From: JBCBKP01 sp038521625
Lineage (GTDB): Bacteria; Planctomycetota; Phycisphaerae; Phycisphaerales; UBA1924
NCBI GenBank assembly: GCA_038521625.1
Contig: JBCBKP010000014.1
Span: 15,823 to 79,822, forward strand
Direction of reading: 5' to 3'
Length of the DNA stretch: 64,000 nt
The notes beneath the pieces are model-generated. The model had not been told where the DNA came from, made no database searches, and saw only the letters and a program-made list of their open reading frames with translations. Shown one piece after another: positions 7,747 to 16,079 of the stretch (the stretch's first letter is position 1; each line of letters opens with the position of its first letter). The position numbers were made by a program, and so were the translations under genes.

Positions 7747-10026
7747 TTATGGGCAGCCCGCGTCGAACGCCCCGAAGAACTCGATGAGGTCGAAGATGTC
7801 TACGGCGAGGTCGGCGTTGAAGTCGAACGGCGCTTCGACGAACGACAGGAGATCATCGGTCTGGAGCGATCCGAACGGGAAAGCGAGATCGGCGGCGCTG
7901 CACGGCGGCGTCTCTTCGCAGATCAGGCGGTCCACGCGGAACGCGTCCAGGCCGGCCTCGATGATGTTCTGGTCCTCGATGTCGGACGCCGTGAATCGCA
8001 TCCGGGTCGCCGCCGTCCCTTCGCTCGCGTCGACCAGGAACGACTCGTCGCGCCACTCGGAGGATGATCCCAGATGATCGGTCACCACGGCCCAGGTCGC
8101 CCCGTCATCGAACGAGATCTCGACTCGCAGACGGTCGTCACCCGCGGAGAACGTGCCGAACGTGTCGAACCAGTACGAGTACGAGATGACCGCGCCGCCG
8201 GCCGTGTCGAACGTCGGGCTGATGAGCGTTGTCTGGCCGTTGTCGACGTCCGAGTTGCCGCTGTTCGAAGCGTCGTTGTCGGTCACGAACGCGAAGCCCG
8301 AGCCGTCGGCGTCCGACGGCGGATCGCCGCGACCCGCGTTCACCGGCACGCCACGCGTCCACTGCCCGTCCGAGGCGCTCCCTGATACCGTCCACCCGCC
8401 CGGGGCGTCGAACGAATCCTGCAGTACGAGCTCGACCGCGGTGACCGGCCTGGCGAAGTACCGCTCGGTCTGCGGGTCCTCAGGGAGCGAGAAGAGCGCG
8501 CCCTCGGTGCTTCGGGCTTCGAAGTGGAATACGACGTCCCCGCTGCACCCCACCTCGGGCAGCGAGAACGAGAACAGCCCGTCCCCGCTCTCGGTCCCCG
8601 GCACGCGGATCTCGCCCGACGGGAGGCCGAGAACCATCTCGACGGTCTGCGCATCGAGCGTGGTCTGGAGCGAGCGGATGCCGATCTCGATCGTGTCGCC
8701 GCCGCCCGCGGCGATCAGCGCCGGGAGCGGGCTCCGCGTCTCGAAGATGATCGTCGGTCGGATCGGATCGACCCGGAAGACGAAGAGCCCGCGTTCGATG
8801 TCGCTGACCACGACCGTTCCGCTCTCGAAGAACGGGTAGACGGACCATGCGCCGTTGAAGTTCGCGGAGTCGCTGCTCGGGAACGTGTCGTAGAAGCCGA
8901 TCTCCGTGGGCCTGAGCGGGTCAGAGGTCTCGAAGACGCGCAGCCCCGAGCGGTAGTTCGCCTGATAGATCAGGCCCCCGTGGACGTAGAGGTTGTGATC
9001 GATCGCGGCGCTGCCCGACGAGAATGTCCCCGCGAGTGCCGGATTGGCCAGGTCGCTCACGTCGACGACCCGTGTCGTCGTCTCGCCAGAGATCCCGGTG
9101 TTCTCGTCAAGCTCATCATTCAGGTAGAGCGTCCGTTGATCCTCGCCGACCCAGACCTGGTGCGAATACCCGGCGTCGGGATAGAAGAGAGTCGAGATCA
9201 CGACCGGGTTCGTCGGGTTCGTCATGTCGACGATCCGCAGTCCGGTCCTCGTGCTCCCACCGTTGAATCCGGAAGCGCAGAACGCGATCTCCCGACCGGC
9301 GAACGGGCCGGAGTTCCACGTGACCACTTGGGCGTCGTGGACGTACATCTCGGTCCACCCGCCGAGGATCTGCGGGCGCGTCGGATCGGTCAGGTCCATC
9401 CGGATGAGCCCGCCATTGCCCACGTTCCCGCCCGCGAGGTAGAGCGTCCCGGCCTCTTCGTTCGCGACGATGTTGTGCGTCGTCGTATGTCCGCCGACCT
9501 GCGAGTTCCGAACGAGATCAACCACGCCGGCGTCGATCGAGCCGAGATCCATGACCTGGATGCCCTCGCCGCCCTCGCTCACGCCGTAGGCGTACCGCCC
9601 GACGACCTTGACGTCGTGCCAGGGGCTCGACGGTCCGGGGATCGTCGCCACGACCACGGGATTGCGCGGGTCGGTGACCTCGACGAAGCCGAACCCCGCC
9701 TCCAGGCCGATAATCGCGTACTCGCGACCCGACGGCGAGGTGTATCCCCAGCAGTCGTTGCCCGCGGCCTGGTTCCCGGCGAAGTTGTTCAGCGGAACCT
9801 GCGAGAGCAGGGTGACGCCCGTCGGCGACTGGCCGGCGGCGGCACGGCTCGAGCCGGGGAACCCGTGTCCCGTCGTGACGATCGGCCCCCGGAAGGCCGG
9901 AAGGCGGTCGGCCAGCTTCCGCCAGTCCTCATCGTGTGCCTCGGCGATCGCGACGAGCACAAGCGCCGCGAGCGTCGCGAGCACGCGCGCCGAAGTCTGA
10001 CACGATCTGATCCGCGGGTCCGGCAT
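7747..10026 (-). CDS. Choice-of-anchor-B type LVIVD-repeat protein with dockerin-like C-terminal anchor
   Basis: 759 residues. A signal peptide (MPDPRIRSCQTSARVLATLAAL, cleaved near AEA) precedes LVIVD-type propeller blades (ITDPRNPVVVATIPG, VDMTNPTNPVVISTLF, TSDPLRPTEIGFYDT). The propeller is interrupted by conserved DVKVVGRYAYGVSE-like segments typical of choice-of-anchor B proteins. A jelly-roll-like domain follows (about 540-700, DNDASNSGNSDVDNGQTTL). The last about 50 residues (CSAADLAFPFGSLQTDDL, then FDFNADLAVDIFDL and FDAGCP) form the 'GC-type' dockerin-like anchoring module seen elsewhere in this window. The start at 10026 has GAGG upstream; further in-frame sequence is arginine-rich non-coding. 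Confidence 0.85.
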   Translation of the reverse strand: MPDPRIRSCQTSARVLATLAALVLVAIAEAHDEDWRKLADRLPAFRGPIVTTGHGFPGSSRAAAGQSPTGVTLLSQVPLNNFAGNQAAGNDCWGYTSPSGREYAIIGLEAGFGFVEVTDPRNPVVVATIPGPSSPWHDVKVVGRYAYGVSEGGEGIQVMDLGSIDAGVVDLVRNSQVGGHTTTHNIVANEEAGTLYLAGGNVGNGGLIRMDLTDPTRPQILGGWTEMYVHDAQVVTWNSGPFAGREIAFCASGFNGGSTRTGLRIVDMTNPTNPVVISTLFYPDAGYSHQVWVGEDQRTLYLNDELDENTGISGETTTRVVDVSDLANPALAGTFSSGSAAIDHNLYVHGGLIYQANYRSGLRVFETSDPLRPTEIGFYDTFPSSDSANFNGAWSVYPFFESGTVVVSDIERGLFVFRVDPIRPTIIFETRSPLPALIAAGGGDTIEIGIRSLQTTLDAQTVEMVLGLPSGEIRVPGTESGDGLFSFSLPEVGCSGDVVFHFEARSTEGALFSLPEDPQTERYFARPVTAVELVLQDSFDAPGGWTVSGSASDGQWTRGVPVNAGRGDPPSDADGSGFAFVTDNDASNSGNSDVDNGQTTLISPTFDTAGGAVISYSYWFDTFGTFSAGDDRLRVEISFDDGATWAVVTDHLGSSSEWRDESFLVDASEGTAATRMRFTASDIEDQNIIEAGLDAFRVDRLICEETPPCSAADLAFPFGSLQTDDLLSFVEAPFDFNADLAVDIFDLIEFFGAFDAGCP

Positions 10027-10179
10027 GCTCGTCCTCGGTGAATCGGCCGCGCGACACGCGTCAGACACTGCTGACCCGCGTACGCTCGTTGAGATGATGG
10101 GAGTGAGCCTCAGCATAGCCCGTGAGCACGATCGGGCCACGCGGGATATTCGCCGTTCGAACGAACATGTGGGCGCGGG

Positions 10180-10959
10180 GTGAGCGTTCTGAGCGTCATC
10201 TCGGCCGGATTCTTGTTTCTCGGCTTCGCCGGGCAGACTCTGGGCCAGCCCTCGATACTGCTCGTCGACCCGAACCGGTCTCCCACGGTGGTCGTCAGTT
10301 GGGTCGGAGCGGACGGCCGGTTGAGACGGCTCGAAGGCACGCGTCCCTACTCGTCCGATGCGCGGCGCGAGTTCCTGGGTGGCAATCTCGAAGCGTTCGT
10401 TGCCATGGGCGGAACGCGCCTCACCAAGGGAGCGGGCCACCCCCGCGGCGCGGTCGCGAGGGTCGGGTTCTACAAGCATGATCCCGGCAGGCCGCTGTTC
10501 GAGTCGGCATCCCGCGACACGGAGTTCGAGGTGCGCCTCTCGGGGCTCCGATTCAATCAAGCCGTCGACCCGAACCCCGAGAGCGGTGTTCAGCACCTCA
10601 AGTATTCGCCAGAGGATCTCGCGCAGTGTGGCCTCCCCGGAGACGCGAGAGAGCAGTTCAACACCGCGTCGCGCGATGAGACGTTGAACGATCGCATCCG
10701 GCCTGGAATTGATGCACGCCTCGGCGTGCTCGACGGATCCGATGGCTCTCTCGGATCGATCACGGTGATCGAAGAGGACGACGGGTCCATCACGACGACG
10801 GCTCGGTTCCGCTATCCCGCGCTCCGGAATCTGCGAGACCCGTGGCGGTCTGACCTTCCCGGCACGTTCCTGGAGCCGATCCACTTCCACATCGAGTTCG
10901 AGGTGCTGCCCGACGGCGTCGCGCCGCTCGGCGGCGCAACCTCAGGTCCGGCCCGCTGA
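10180..10959 (+). CDS. Secreted protein of unknown function
   Basis: 259 residues, not recognised. The N-terminus (VLSVISAGFLFLGFAGQTLGQ) looks like a signal peptide cleaved near GQP. The mature protein is beta-rich and polar (SILLVDPNRSPTVVVSWVGADG, RNLRDPWRSDLPGTFLEP). The segment AVARVGFYKHDPGRPLFES followed by FEVRLSGLRFNQAVDPNPES suggests a compact beta-sandwich. The start is a GTG with no good Shine-Dalgarno, so it is uncertain; an in-frame stop at 10123 limits the choice. It is divergent from the LVIVD-repeat gene (154 bp apart) and convergent with the SCO gene (6 bp apart). Confidence 0.65.
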   Translation: MSVLSVISAGFLFLGFAGQTLGQPSILLVDPNRSPTVVVSWVGADGRLRRLEGTRPYSSDARREFLGGNLEAFVAMGGTRLTKGAGHPRGAVARVGFYKHDPGRPLFESASRDTEFEVRLSGLRFNQAVDPNPESGVQHLKYSPEDLAQCGLPGDAREQFNTASRDETLNDRIRPGIDARLGVLDGSDGSLGSITVIEEDDGSITTTARFRYPALRNLRDPWRSDLPGTFLEPIHFHIEFEVLPDGVAPLGGATSGPAR

Positions 10960-10965
10960 GACGCG

Positions 10966-11676
10966 TCAGCGGTCGAGCGCGCGGGCCGCGTCTGCGATGA
11001 GACGCTCGATCGCGTCGGCGTCGGTGAACGCGTAGATCCCGATCAGGCGGCGGTCGGGCCCGACGAGCATGATTCGCGTCGGGTGCAGGATGTTCTGCAT
11101 CGTGTCGCCGGCCGGGCCGCTGATCGTCACGTCGTTCTGCGTTCGTATGTCGTAATCCAGGCTCTCGCTCGCGAGGCGCGCGACCAGCGCCGGATCGCCG
11201 GTGAGCAGAGACCAGCGATCGGTGTCGAGCCCGAGTCGCGCGGCATAGCTCGTGAGCACCTCCGGCGTGTCCCGAGTGCCGTCGACGCTGATCGCGGCGA
11301 ACCGAAGGCGTCCCGCGGGGGCTTCGCCCGCCGTCCGTCGCTCGATCCCGGCCATGGTCCCCATCAGCCTCGGGCACGGGCCCCGGCAACTTGTGAAGAA
11401 GAACACGAGCGCCGTCACTTCATCATCGAAGAGCGACGGGCCGGCGTCCTCGCCCCGGTGGCTCGTGAACGTGAAGCCGGCGAGCCGGAAGTCGGAAACC
11501 GAGCCTCGCCCCGGGCCCGGACTCGGGCGGGCAGAGCCCGGGCCGGTCGGCTCGGGCAGACCACCGGGTGACGTCGATACGGCCCGCGACGACCAGGACA
11601 GCGCCAGAACCGTCCCCGCGGTGACGAGGGCCGCGCCAGACGTGATGCCCAGGTATTGAACGGTTCGCCGATTCAA
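10966..11676 (-). CDS. SCO1/SenC family protein, copper-binding thiol chaperone
   Basis: 236 residues: an N-terminal membrane anchor (about 8-30), a proline-rich linker, then a thioredoxin-fold SCO domain. The copper ligands are visible: the CxxxC motif in FTSCRGPCPRLM and a downstream His in NILHPTRIMLVGPDRR. The family delivers copper to the CuA site of cytochrome c oxidase or acts as a thiol-disulfide reductase outside the cytoplasmic membrane. No oxidase genes are in the window. The start is a TTG at 11676 with GGGAG at about 9 bases. The 252 bp upstream to the next gene hold no recognisable feature. Confidence 0.88.
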   Translation of the reverse strand: MNRRTVQYLGITSGAALVTAGTVLALSWSSRAVSTSPGGLPEPTGPGSARPSPGPGRGSVSDFRLAGFTFTSHRGEDAGPSLFDDEVTALVFFFTSCRGPCPRLMGTMAGIERRTAGEAPAGRLRFAAISVDGTRDTPEVLTSYAARLGLDTDRWSLLTGDPALVARLASESLDYDIRTQNDVTISGPAGDTMQNILHPTRIMLVGPDRRLIGIYAFTDADAIERLIADAARALDR

Positions 11677-11928
11677 TGCTCGGTTCTCCCGACAGAACCC
11701 GGCCCGGACGCGCCCGCGGTCGACGCTCGTCGCGGTTCGTCCGGAATGTAGGCCGAGCGGCCCGCGGGTGGCAGAGCGTACGCCGCCCTCGCACGATCCT
11801 CACAGCGGATCTGTTGGGGTACTCTCGACGTGTTGTTTCGCAGCCGAGTCGTGGTCGATGCCTCTTCGCCGCTCGTCTGGCGCATCACCGAGGGGTCGAG
11901 CGACGGCCGCGACGATGCCGCGGCAGTT

Positions 11929-12939
11929 TCATTGCGGGTCGAGCCGATCGAGGATCTGGATCGCATTGAGCGCCGCACCCTTTCGGAGTTGGTCGCAGCA
12001 GGCCCACAGCATGAACTTGCGCGCCGGGTTCGAGATCGATGCTCGCGCCCGGCCGAGTCGGACTCGATCGGTTCGTTCCGTATCCCGCGGCGTGACCGTC
12101 GTGCCCGGCGAATAGTCGGCGTGCTCGTACTCGCGGACCAGATTTCCGATCTCTTCGGCTGATGCATCCCGGCCCGTCTCGATGACGATCGCCTGCGAAT
12201 GGCACCTCGCCACCGGCACCCGGATGCAATTCGGGAGCACTTCGAGTGTGCGATCATCGAGGATCCGCTGGCTCTCGCGGATCATCTTGATCTCTTCCTC
12301 GCAGTAGCCCGAGCCGGGGTCGCGGGGCGATTCGTGCGGGAAGACGTTGAAAGCGCAGCTCGTTGGGAAGATCGTCGGCGCGGGCGGCTCTCCGGATAGG
12401 AGTCTCGCGGATTCATCGGAGAGTTCCTCGATCGCGGCCTGCCCGGCGCCGGAGACCGCCTGGTAGGTGCTCACCGTGAGCGATCGAAGTCCGAACGCGC
12501 GCCTGGCCGGTTCGATCGCGATCAGAAGCATGATCGTCGAGCAGTTGGGATTCGCGACCAGCCTCGGTCGCGCGGGTCCGGTCAGGAGCCGCCCGTTGAT
12601 CTCTGGCACGACGAGGGGGACGTCGGGGTGATGTCGGAACGCGGAGGAGCAGTCCACCGTCGTCATCCCCGCGCGCTCCAGCGCCGGCGCGATCTCGCGG
12701 GACACCTCGGCCGGTGTGCAGAGGAGGGCCGCCGCGCAATCGCTCGGCGCGGACTTGTCGAACGGGCGGACCTGGAGGCGGCCGCCGGCGTACGGAATGG
12801 TCGTGTCCCGGGAGCGCTCGGAGCCGAAGAGCCGGATCTGTTCCGGTGGGTGCCCACGCTCTTCGAGGATCGTCGTGGCCTCGCGGCCGACCGCGCCGAT
12901 CGCCCCGATGATCGCGATGGATTGTGGCTCAGCGGGCAT
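11929..12939 (-). CDS. asd: Aspartate-semialdehyde dehydrogenase
   Basis: 336 residues, the normal length. It reduces aspartyl-phosphate to aspartate semialdehyde with NADPH, the branch step to lysine, threonine and methionine. Visible are the nucleotide-binding GAIGAVG (12-18), catalytic Cys133 in NPNCSTI, the Q-AVSGAG segment (160-166), and Arg240/His247 in IRVPVARCH, where the usual 'GH' is CH. It is the third gene of a minus-strand operon: its first 11 bases overlap the end of the aspartokinase-homoserine dehydrogenase gene, so translation is probably coupled. Expression should therefore respond to the SAM riboswitch upstream of the first gene. Confidence 0.95.
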   Translation of the reverse strand: MPAEPQSIAIIGAIGAVGREATTILEERGHPPEQIRLFGSERSRDTTIPYAGGRLQVRPFDKSAPSDCAAALLCTPAEVSREIAPALERAGMTTVDCSSAFRHHPDVPLVVPEINGRLLTGPARPRLVANPNCSTIMLLIAIEPARRAFGLRSLTVSTYQAVSGAGQAAIEELSDESARLLSGEPPAPTIFPTSCAFNVFPHESPRDPGSGYCEEEIKMIRESQRILDDRTLEVLPNCIRVPVARCHSQAIVIETGRDASAEEIGNLVREYEHADYSPGTTVTPRDTERTDRVRLGRARASISNPARKFMLWACCDQLRKGAALNAIQILDRLDPQ

Positions 12940-14617
12940 GGGCGTATCCCTGCGCGTCGGCGGCGAGCTGGGCGTTGCGGCTGCGGTCGCGGCTCAGCTC
13001 GAGAAGATCGGCGAGGACAGATTCGGCGGTCGGCCATCGGCCGGCTCCCCGCCCTCTGATCTCCTCCGTGGTCCCGTCCGCGCACTCGATGATGACCGAG
13101 TTCTCCTCGCCGGCGACGTCGAAGAGCGGGTCCGGGGGCACGAGTTCTTCCAGCTCGACCGCGCATTCGCTCTCGCGCAGGGTGCCGATCTGCCGGAGGC
13201 ACCGGCCTTCTCCGAGCGTCTCGGGGAAGACGATCCGGGGGGACGAACACCGTGGCTCGTCGAAGCCGAGTGCCTGTGCGATGACTCTCAGTTTGTCGAT
13301 GCAGTCTCGGCCGTCCAGGTCACGCGATGGATCGGCCTCGGCCAAGCCCGCTCGCTGCGCGGAGTCGACCGCCTCTGCGAATGGCTTCGAGTCGTGCAGA
13401 GCCGACAGCACGAAGTTGGCGGTGCCGTTGAGAACGCCGCGCACGACGCTCGCGGGAGCGGCCACCGCTCGCTCGAGCACGGGCAGCCCGCCCCCGACAC
13501 TCGCGGACTTGAGAAGTCGGGCGCCGTGCTTGTCCGCGATCGACTGCAGCTCCCGGCCGTGCTCGGCGAGGAGCGCCTTGTTCGCCGTGACGACGTCTCG
13601 TCCGGCCTGCAGGCTCGACGCCACGAGCTCGTACGCGGCGTCGGTGCCACCGATGAGTTCCACGAGCAGGTCGGATCCGGCGGCGCAGTCGTGCGGCCGC
13701 TCGACAACCCGAAGGCCGCGGCGCTCGAGCGAGTCCCGTCTGGCCTCGCTCCGGCACGCGACGCCGGTGATCCGGAAGGACTCGGGGAGCCGGCTCAGGT
13801 GGTCGAGCAAGCCGCCGCCGACGGTGCCCGCGCCGGCGATCCCGATGCGCAATGGCTCCGGGTGATCCGGGAGCTCATTGAGCCTCGACGGGCCGACGCC
13901 GACGACGGTCGGGCTCACGCCGTTGAGCCGCCCGATCTCGAACTCCACGCCATGCGTTCGCGCGAGTTCGATCGCTTTGTGCTGGATGATGGATCCGTCT
14001 GTCCGCAGCGCGTCCTCATAGGAGCAGGACCCGTATCTTCGGGCGTACCGATCGTGCGCCGGGTCGGCGGTGTACAGGCCGTCCACGTCCTTGATCAACC
14101 GGCAGCGTTCGGCGCGGAGAGCGTGTGCCAAGAAGAGCGCGGTCGTGTCGGAGCCGCCTCTTCCCAGAGTGACCGTCCGGCCGCGCGAATCGATCGCGGT
14201 GAAACCGGGGAGCACGACGACTCCGTCGGTCTCGAGGGCGCTCTCGAGGGCGGGGATGTCAACGGATTCCGGGGAAGAATCGAGCGGCGTGCCACCGGCG
14301 ATCAGGCGCGCGGCGCTGGGTGTCAGCACCGAGGCGGGCAGGCCGACGCGGTCGAGGTAGAGACCGAGCATCGCGGCGCACTCGGCCTCGCCCGAGGCGA
14401 TCAGCGGCGCACAGGCCGCGGCGCTCGGGCGTGCAGCGACCCGATCGCAGGCGGATACAAGATCGTCGGTCCGTCCGGACAGCGCCGAGACCACGGCGAC
14501 GACGCGCCAGCCCTCGCGACGCCAGCGGTAGATCTCGTGGACCGCCGTCTGGAGTGCGCCTTCGTCGGGAAGGACCGAGCCGCCGAACTTGAGGACGATG
14601 AGTCTGCTATTCGACAT
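12929..14617 (-). CDS. Bifunctional aspartate kinase / homoserine dehydrogenase, ACT-less
   Basis: 562 residues, compared with about 820 for E. coli ThrA. Residues 5-243 are aspartokinase: KFGGS (10-14), LGRGGSDTTA (151-160), KDVDGLYTADP. Residues 256-562 are homoserine dehydrogenase: GIAGAGTVGGG (259-269), TANKALL, LNGTANFVL, and AEADPSRDLDGRDCIDK. The join is only about 12 residues, and the pair of ACT domains that normally separates the halves and gives threonine feedback is absent. Control may therefore be mainly transcriptional, through the riboswitch. GGAGGTGAGTC precedes the ATG at 14617. Overlaps of 11 bp on both sides tie it to the PLP enzyme upstream and asd downstream. Confidence 0.93.
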   Translation of the reverse strand: MSNSRLIVLKFGGSVLPDEGALQTAVHEIYRWRREGWRVVAVVSALSGRTDDLVSACDRVAARPSAAACAPLIASGEAECAAMLGLYLDRVGLPASVLTPSAARLIAGGTPLDSSPESVDIPALESALETDGVVVLPGFTAIDSRGRTVTLGRGGSDTTALFLAHALRAERCRLIKDVDGLYTADPAHDRYARRYGSCSYEDALRTDGSIIQHKAIELARTHGVEFEIGRLNGVSPTVVGVGPSRLNELPDHPEPLRIGIAGAGTVGGGLLDHLSRLPESFRITGVACRSEARRDSLERRGLRVVERPHDCAAGSDLLVELIGGTDAAYELVASSLQAGRDVVTANKALLAEHGRELQSIADKHGARLLKSASVGGGLPVLERAVAAPASVVRGVLNGTANFVLSALHDSKPFAEAVDSAQRAGLAEADPSRDLDGRDCIDKLRVIAQALGFDEPRCSSPRIVFPETLGEGRCLRQIGTLRESECAVELEELVPPDPLFDVAGEENSVIIECADGTTEEIRGRGAGRWPTAESVLADLLELSRDRSRNAQLAADAQGYAHAR

Positions 14618-15833
14618 GACTCACCTCCGACTGGTCGCGGGACGGGGTCGGTGACGGGGCGGGGCGGATCGTGGTGAACGCTCGCTCGAGATCCTCGATG
14701 ATCATGCCGACGGGCTCGAGACCCACGGAGAGCCGGAGCAGCCCGTCGCTGATCCCGACGGCCCTTCTCTCGGCGATCGGGACATCTGCGTGGGTCATGG
14801 TGGCCGGATGGGTGATGAGAGTCTCGACCGAGCCGACGTGCTCGACGGGTGTGCAGAGTCGGAGCGCGCTGACGAAGCTGTGGGCATCATCGAAGGTTTC
14901 GAGCTCGAACGAGACGACGGCGCCGTTGCCGGCCGCGTGCTGCTCTCGCGCGATTCGCCGGGCGTCGTCGGACTTGAGGGATGGGTAGTGCGTGGTGACG
15001 ACGCTCGGATGGTGTTTGAGCCAGTCGGCGATCTCGTGCGCCGAGCGAGACTGCTCTCTGATTCGCAGCGCCAGTGTCTTGACGCCCTGGCAGGTCAGCC
15101 ACGCGTTGAAGGGTGATTGAATGGAGCCCGTGCACTTGCGGATGTGGCGGACTCGGTCGAGTAGCCGCTCGTCGCGAGAGACGAGGGCGCCGCCCAGGGC
15201 GACCGAGTGTCCGTCGATGAACTTCGTCGTGGAGTAGACCGAGATGTCCGCGCCGAGGTTCAGCGGGTTCTGCAGGATCGGCGTCAGGAACGTGTTGTCG
15301 ACAGCGACGATCGCCCCATGCCTCTTGGCGATCGTGGCGCACGCGCTGATGTCGGTGATCTCGAGGGTCGGGTTCGACGGGGTCTCGAGGAAGACGAGGC
15401 GGGTCCGTGGCCGGAGCGCCGCCGCGAGCTCGCTCGGATCCCTTGCGTCGATGAACGTGCAGGTGATCCCCAGACGGGGCAGCAGATCCTGGAGGAGCCT
15501 GGTCGTGCCGCCATAGACGCATCGCGCGCAGGCGACGTGATCGCCGGCTCGGAGCACTGCGAGGAACAGGGCGGCCTCCGCGGCCAGCCCGGTGCCGAAG
15601 CAGACCGCCGGCGGGGCTCCCTCGAGCTCGCCGAGTCCCTTCTCGAGCGCGGAAACGCTCGGGTTCGAGACCCTCGAGTACTGATGCGTCGGATCGGTGC
15701 CGACGCCGGATCGCGCGAACGTCGTCGACTGGACGATCGGGGCGGCGAGCGGGTGCCCGTCCCCTCTGGCGGTGCCGATCCTGGTGCACTGATAGGCCGC
15801 GTACGCGCGGCCCGGTTCGTCACGATGCCCCAT
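14607..15833 (-). CDS. Cys/Met-metabolism PLP enzyme, cystathionine gamma-synthase-like
   Basis: 408 residues. It belongs to the trans-sulfuration PLP family (cystathionine gamma-synthase, gamma-lyase or acyl-homoserine sulfhydrylase). Visible are Y52 and R54 of QYSRVSNP (cofactor phosphate contacts across the dimer), D179 in AVDNTFLTP (pyridine nitrogen), and Schiff-base Lys204 in YSTTKFIDGHS. Its position before aspartokinase-homoserine dehydrogenase and asd, behind a SAM riboswitch, argues for methionine synthesis from an activated homoserine rather than cystathionine breakdown. The start at 15833 has GGAG at about 9 bases inside a hairpin loop. The in-frame upstream extension is the riboswitch leader, not protein. 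Confidence 0.9.
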   Translation of the reverse strand: MGHRDEPGRAYAAYQCTRIGTARGDGHPLAAPIVQSTTFARSGVGTDPTHQYSRVSNPSVSALEKGLGELEGAPPAVCFGTGLAAEAALFLAVLRAGDHVACARCVYGGTTRLLQDLLPRLGITCTFIDARDPSELAAALRPRTRLVFLETPSNPTLEITDISACATIAKRHGAIVAVDNTFLTPILQNPLNLGADISVYSTTKFIDGHSVALGGALVSRDERLLDRVRHIRKCTGSIQSPFNAWLTCQGVKTLALRIREQSRSAHEIADWLKHHPSVVTTHYPSLKSDDARRIAREQHAAGNGAVVSFELETFDDAHSFVSALRLCTPVEHVGSVETLITHPATMTHADVPIAERRAVGISDGLLRLSVGLEPVGMIIEDLERAFTTIRPAPSPTPSRDQSEVSHVE

Positions 15834-15853
15834 GCTGTGAACTCCTTCACAGC
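15834..15853 (-). promoter_or_regulatory. Hairpin presenting the ribosome-binding site directly before the start codon
   Basis: In the transcript, GCTGTGAA, the loop GGAG and TTCACAGC form an 8-bp perfect stem whose four-base loop is the Shine-Dalgarno. The 3' arm abuts the ATG at 15833. It is the likely translational end of the riboswitch expression platform, or an independent translation control element. Confidence 0.6.
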
Positions 15854-15926
15854 ATCGAGAGCTTCCAGTGTTGGCGTGGACGCGGCGGCGCTGCCGCTGT
15901 TTTTGCGAGGCTCTGCGGAGCAGGAC

Positions 15927-16031
15927 TCGCCACATCGTTCCCCACGCCGGGGCTGGTCTCGGCACCGTGACTGCCATCGCAGCTCGGTTGCCGCCCAGGA
16001 CCTTGAGACATCCTGGGACTCTTGATGCGAC
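15927..16031 (-). ncRNA. SAM riboswitch, SAM-I/SAM-IV clan
   Basis: Read on the minus strand, the leader shows the SAM-I-type core in order. P1 has the 5' strand TCGTCGCATC (16033-16024, part possibly upstream of the start site) pairing over 10 positions with GATGTGGCGA (15936-15927). AAGAG follows P1. P2 pairs CCCAGG (16012-16017) with CCTGGG (15994-15999). GGCAACC lies at 15986-15992. P3 is formed by ACCG..CTGC with GCAG..CGGT, followed by GGTGC. P4 is CCCC-GGCGT-GGGG (15940-15952). A pseudoknot is visible: GTCTC in the P2 loop (16005-16009) is complementary to GAGAC in J3/4 (15956-15960). P2 is short and lacks an obvious kink-turn, so the exact subclass is unsure. It precedes a methionine-pathway operon. 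A hairpin (GCGAG/CTCGC) overlapping the 3' strand of P1 could be the switching partner. Confidence 0.85.
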
Positions 16032-16034
16032 GAA

Positions 16035-16063
16035 TCGATAGAGCCCTCGCGGGTCTTAGTCAA
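16035..16063 (-). promoter_or_regulatory. Sigma-70-type promoter of the methionine/aspartate operon
   Basis: On the minus strand TTGACT (16063-16058) and TATCGA (16040-16035) are separated by exactly 17 bases. Transcription would start near 16028, at the base of riboswitch stem P1, which supports both assignments. Confidence 0.7.
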
Positions 16064-16079
16064 TCGTGGGGTTCGTGAG

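Noticed and set aside
7571..8077. Plus-strand frame of 168 codons after the NTF2-like gene
   Set aside because: Ser/Arg-rich, overlaps the end of the LVIVD-repeat protein on the other strand, no ribosome-binding site or family pattern.
10027..10890. N-terminal extension of the LVIVD-repeat protein to 1047 residues
   Set aside because: It would cover the divergent gene at 10180. The ATG at 10026 is followed by a good signal peptide.
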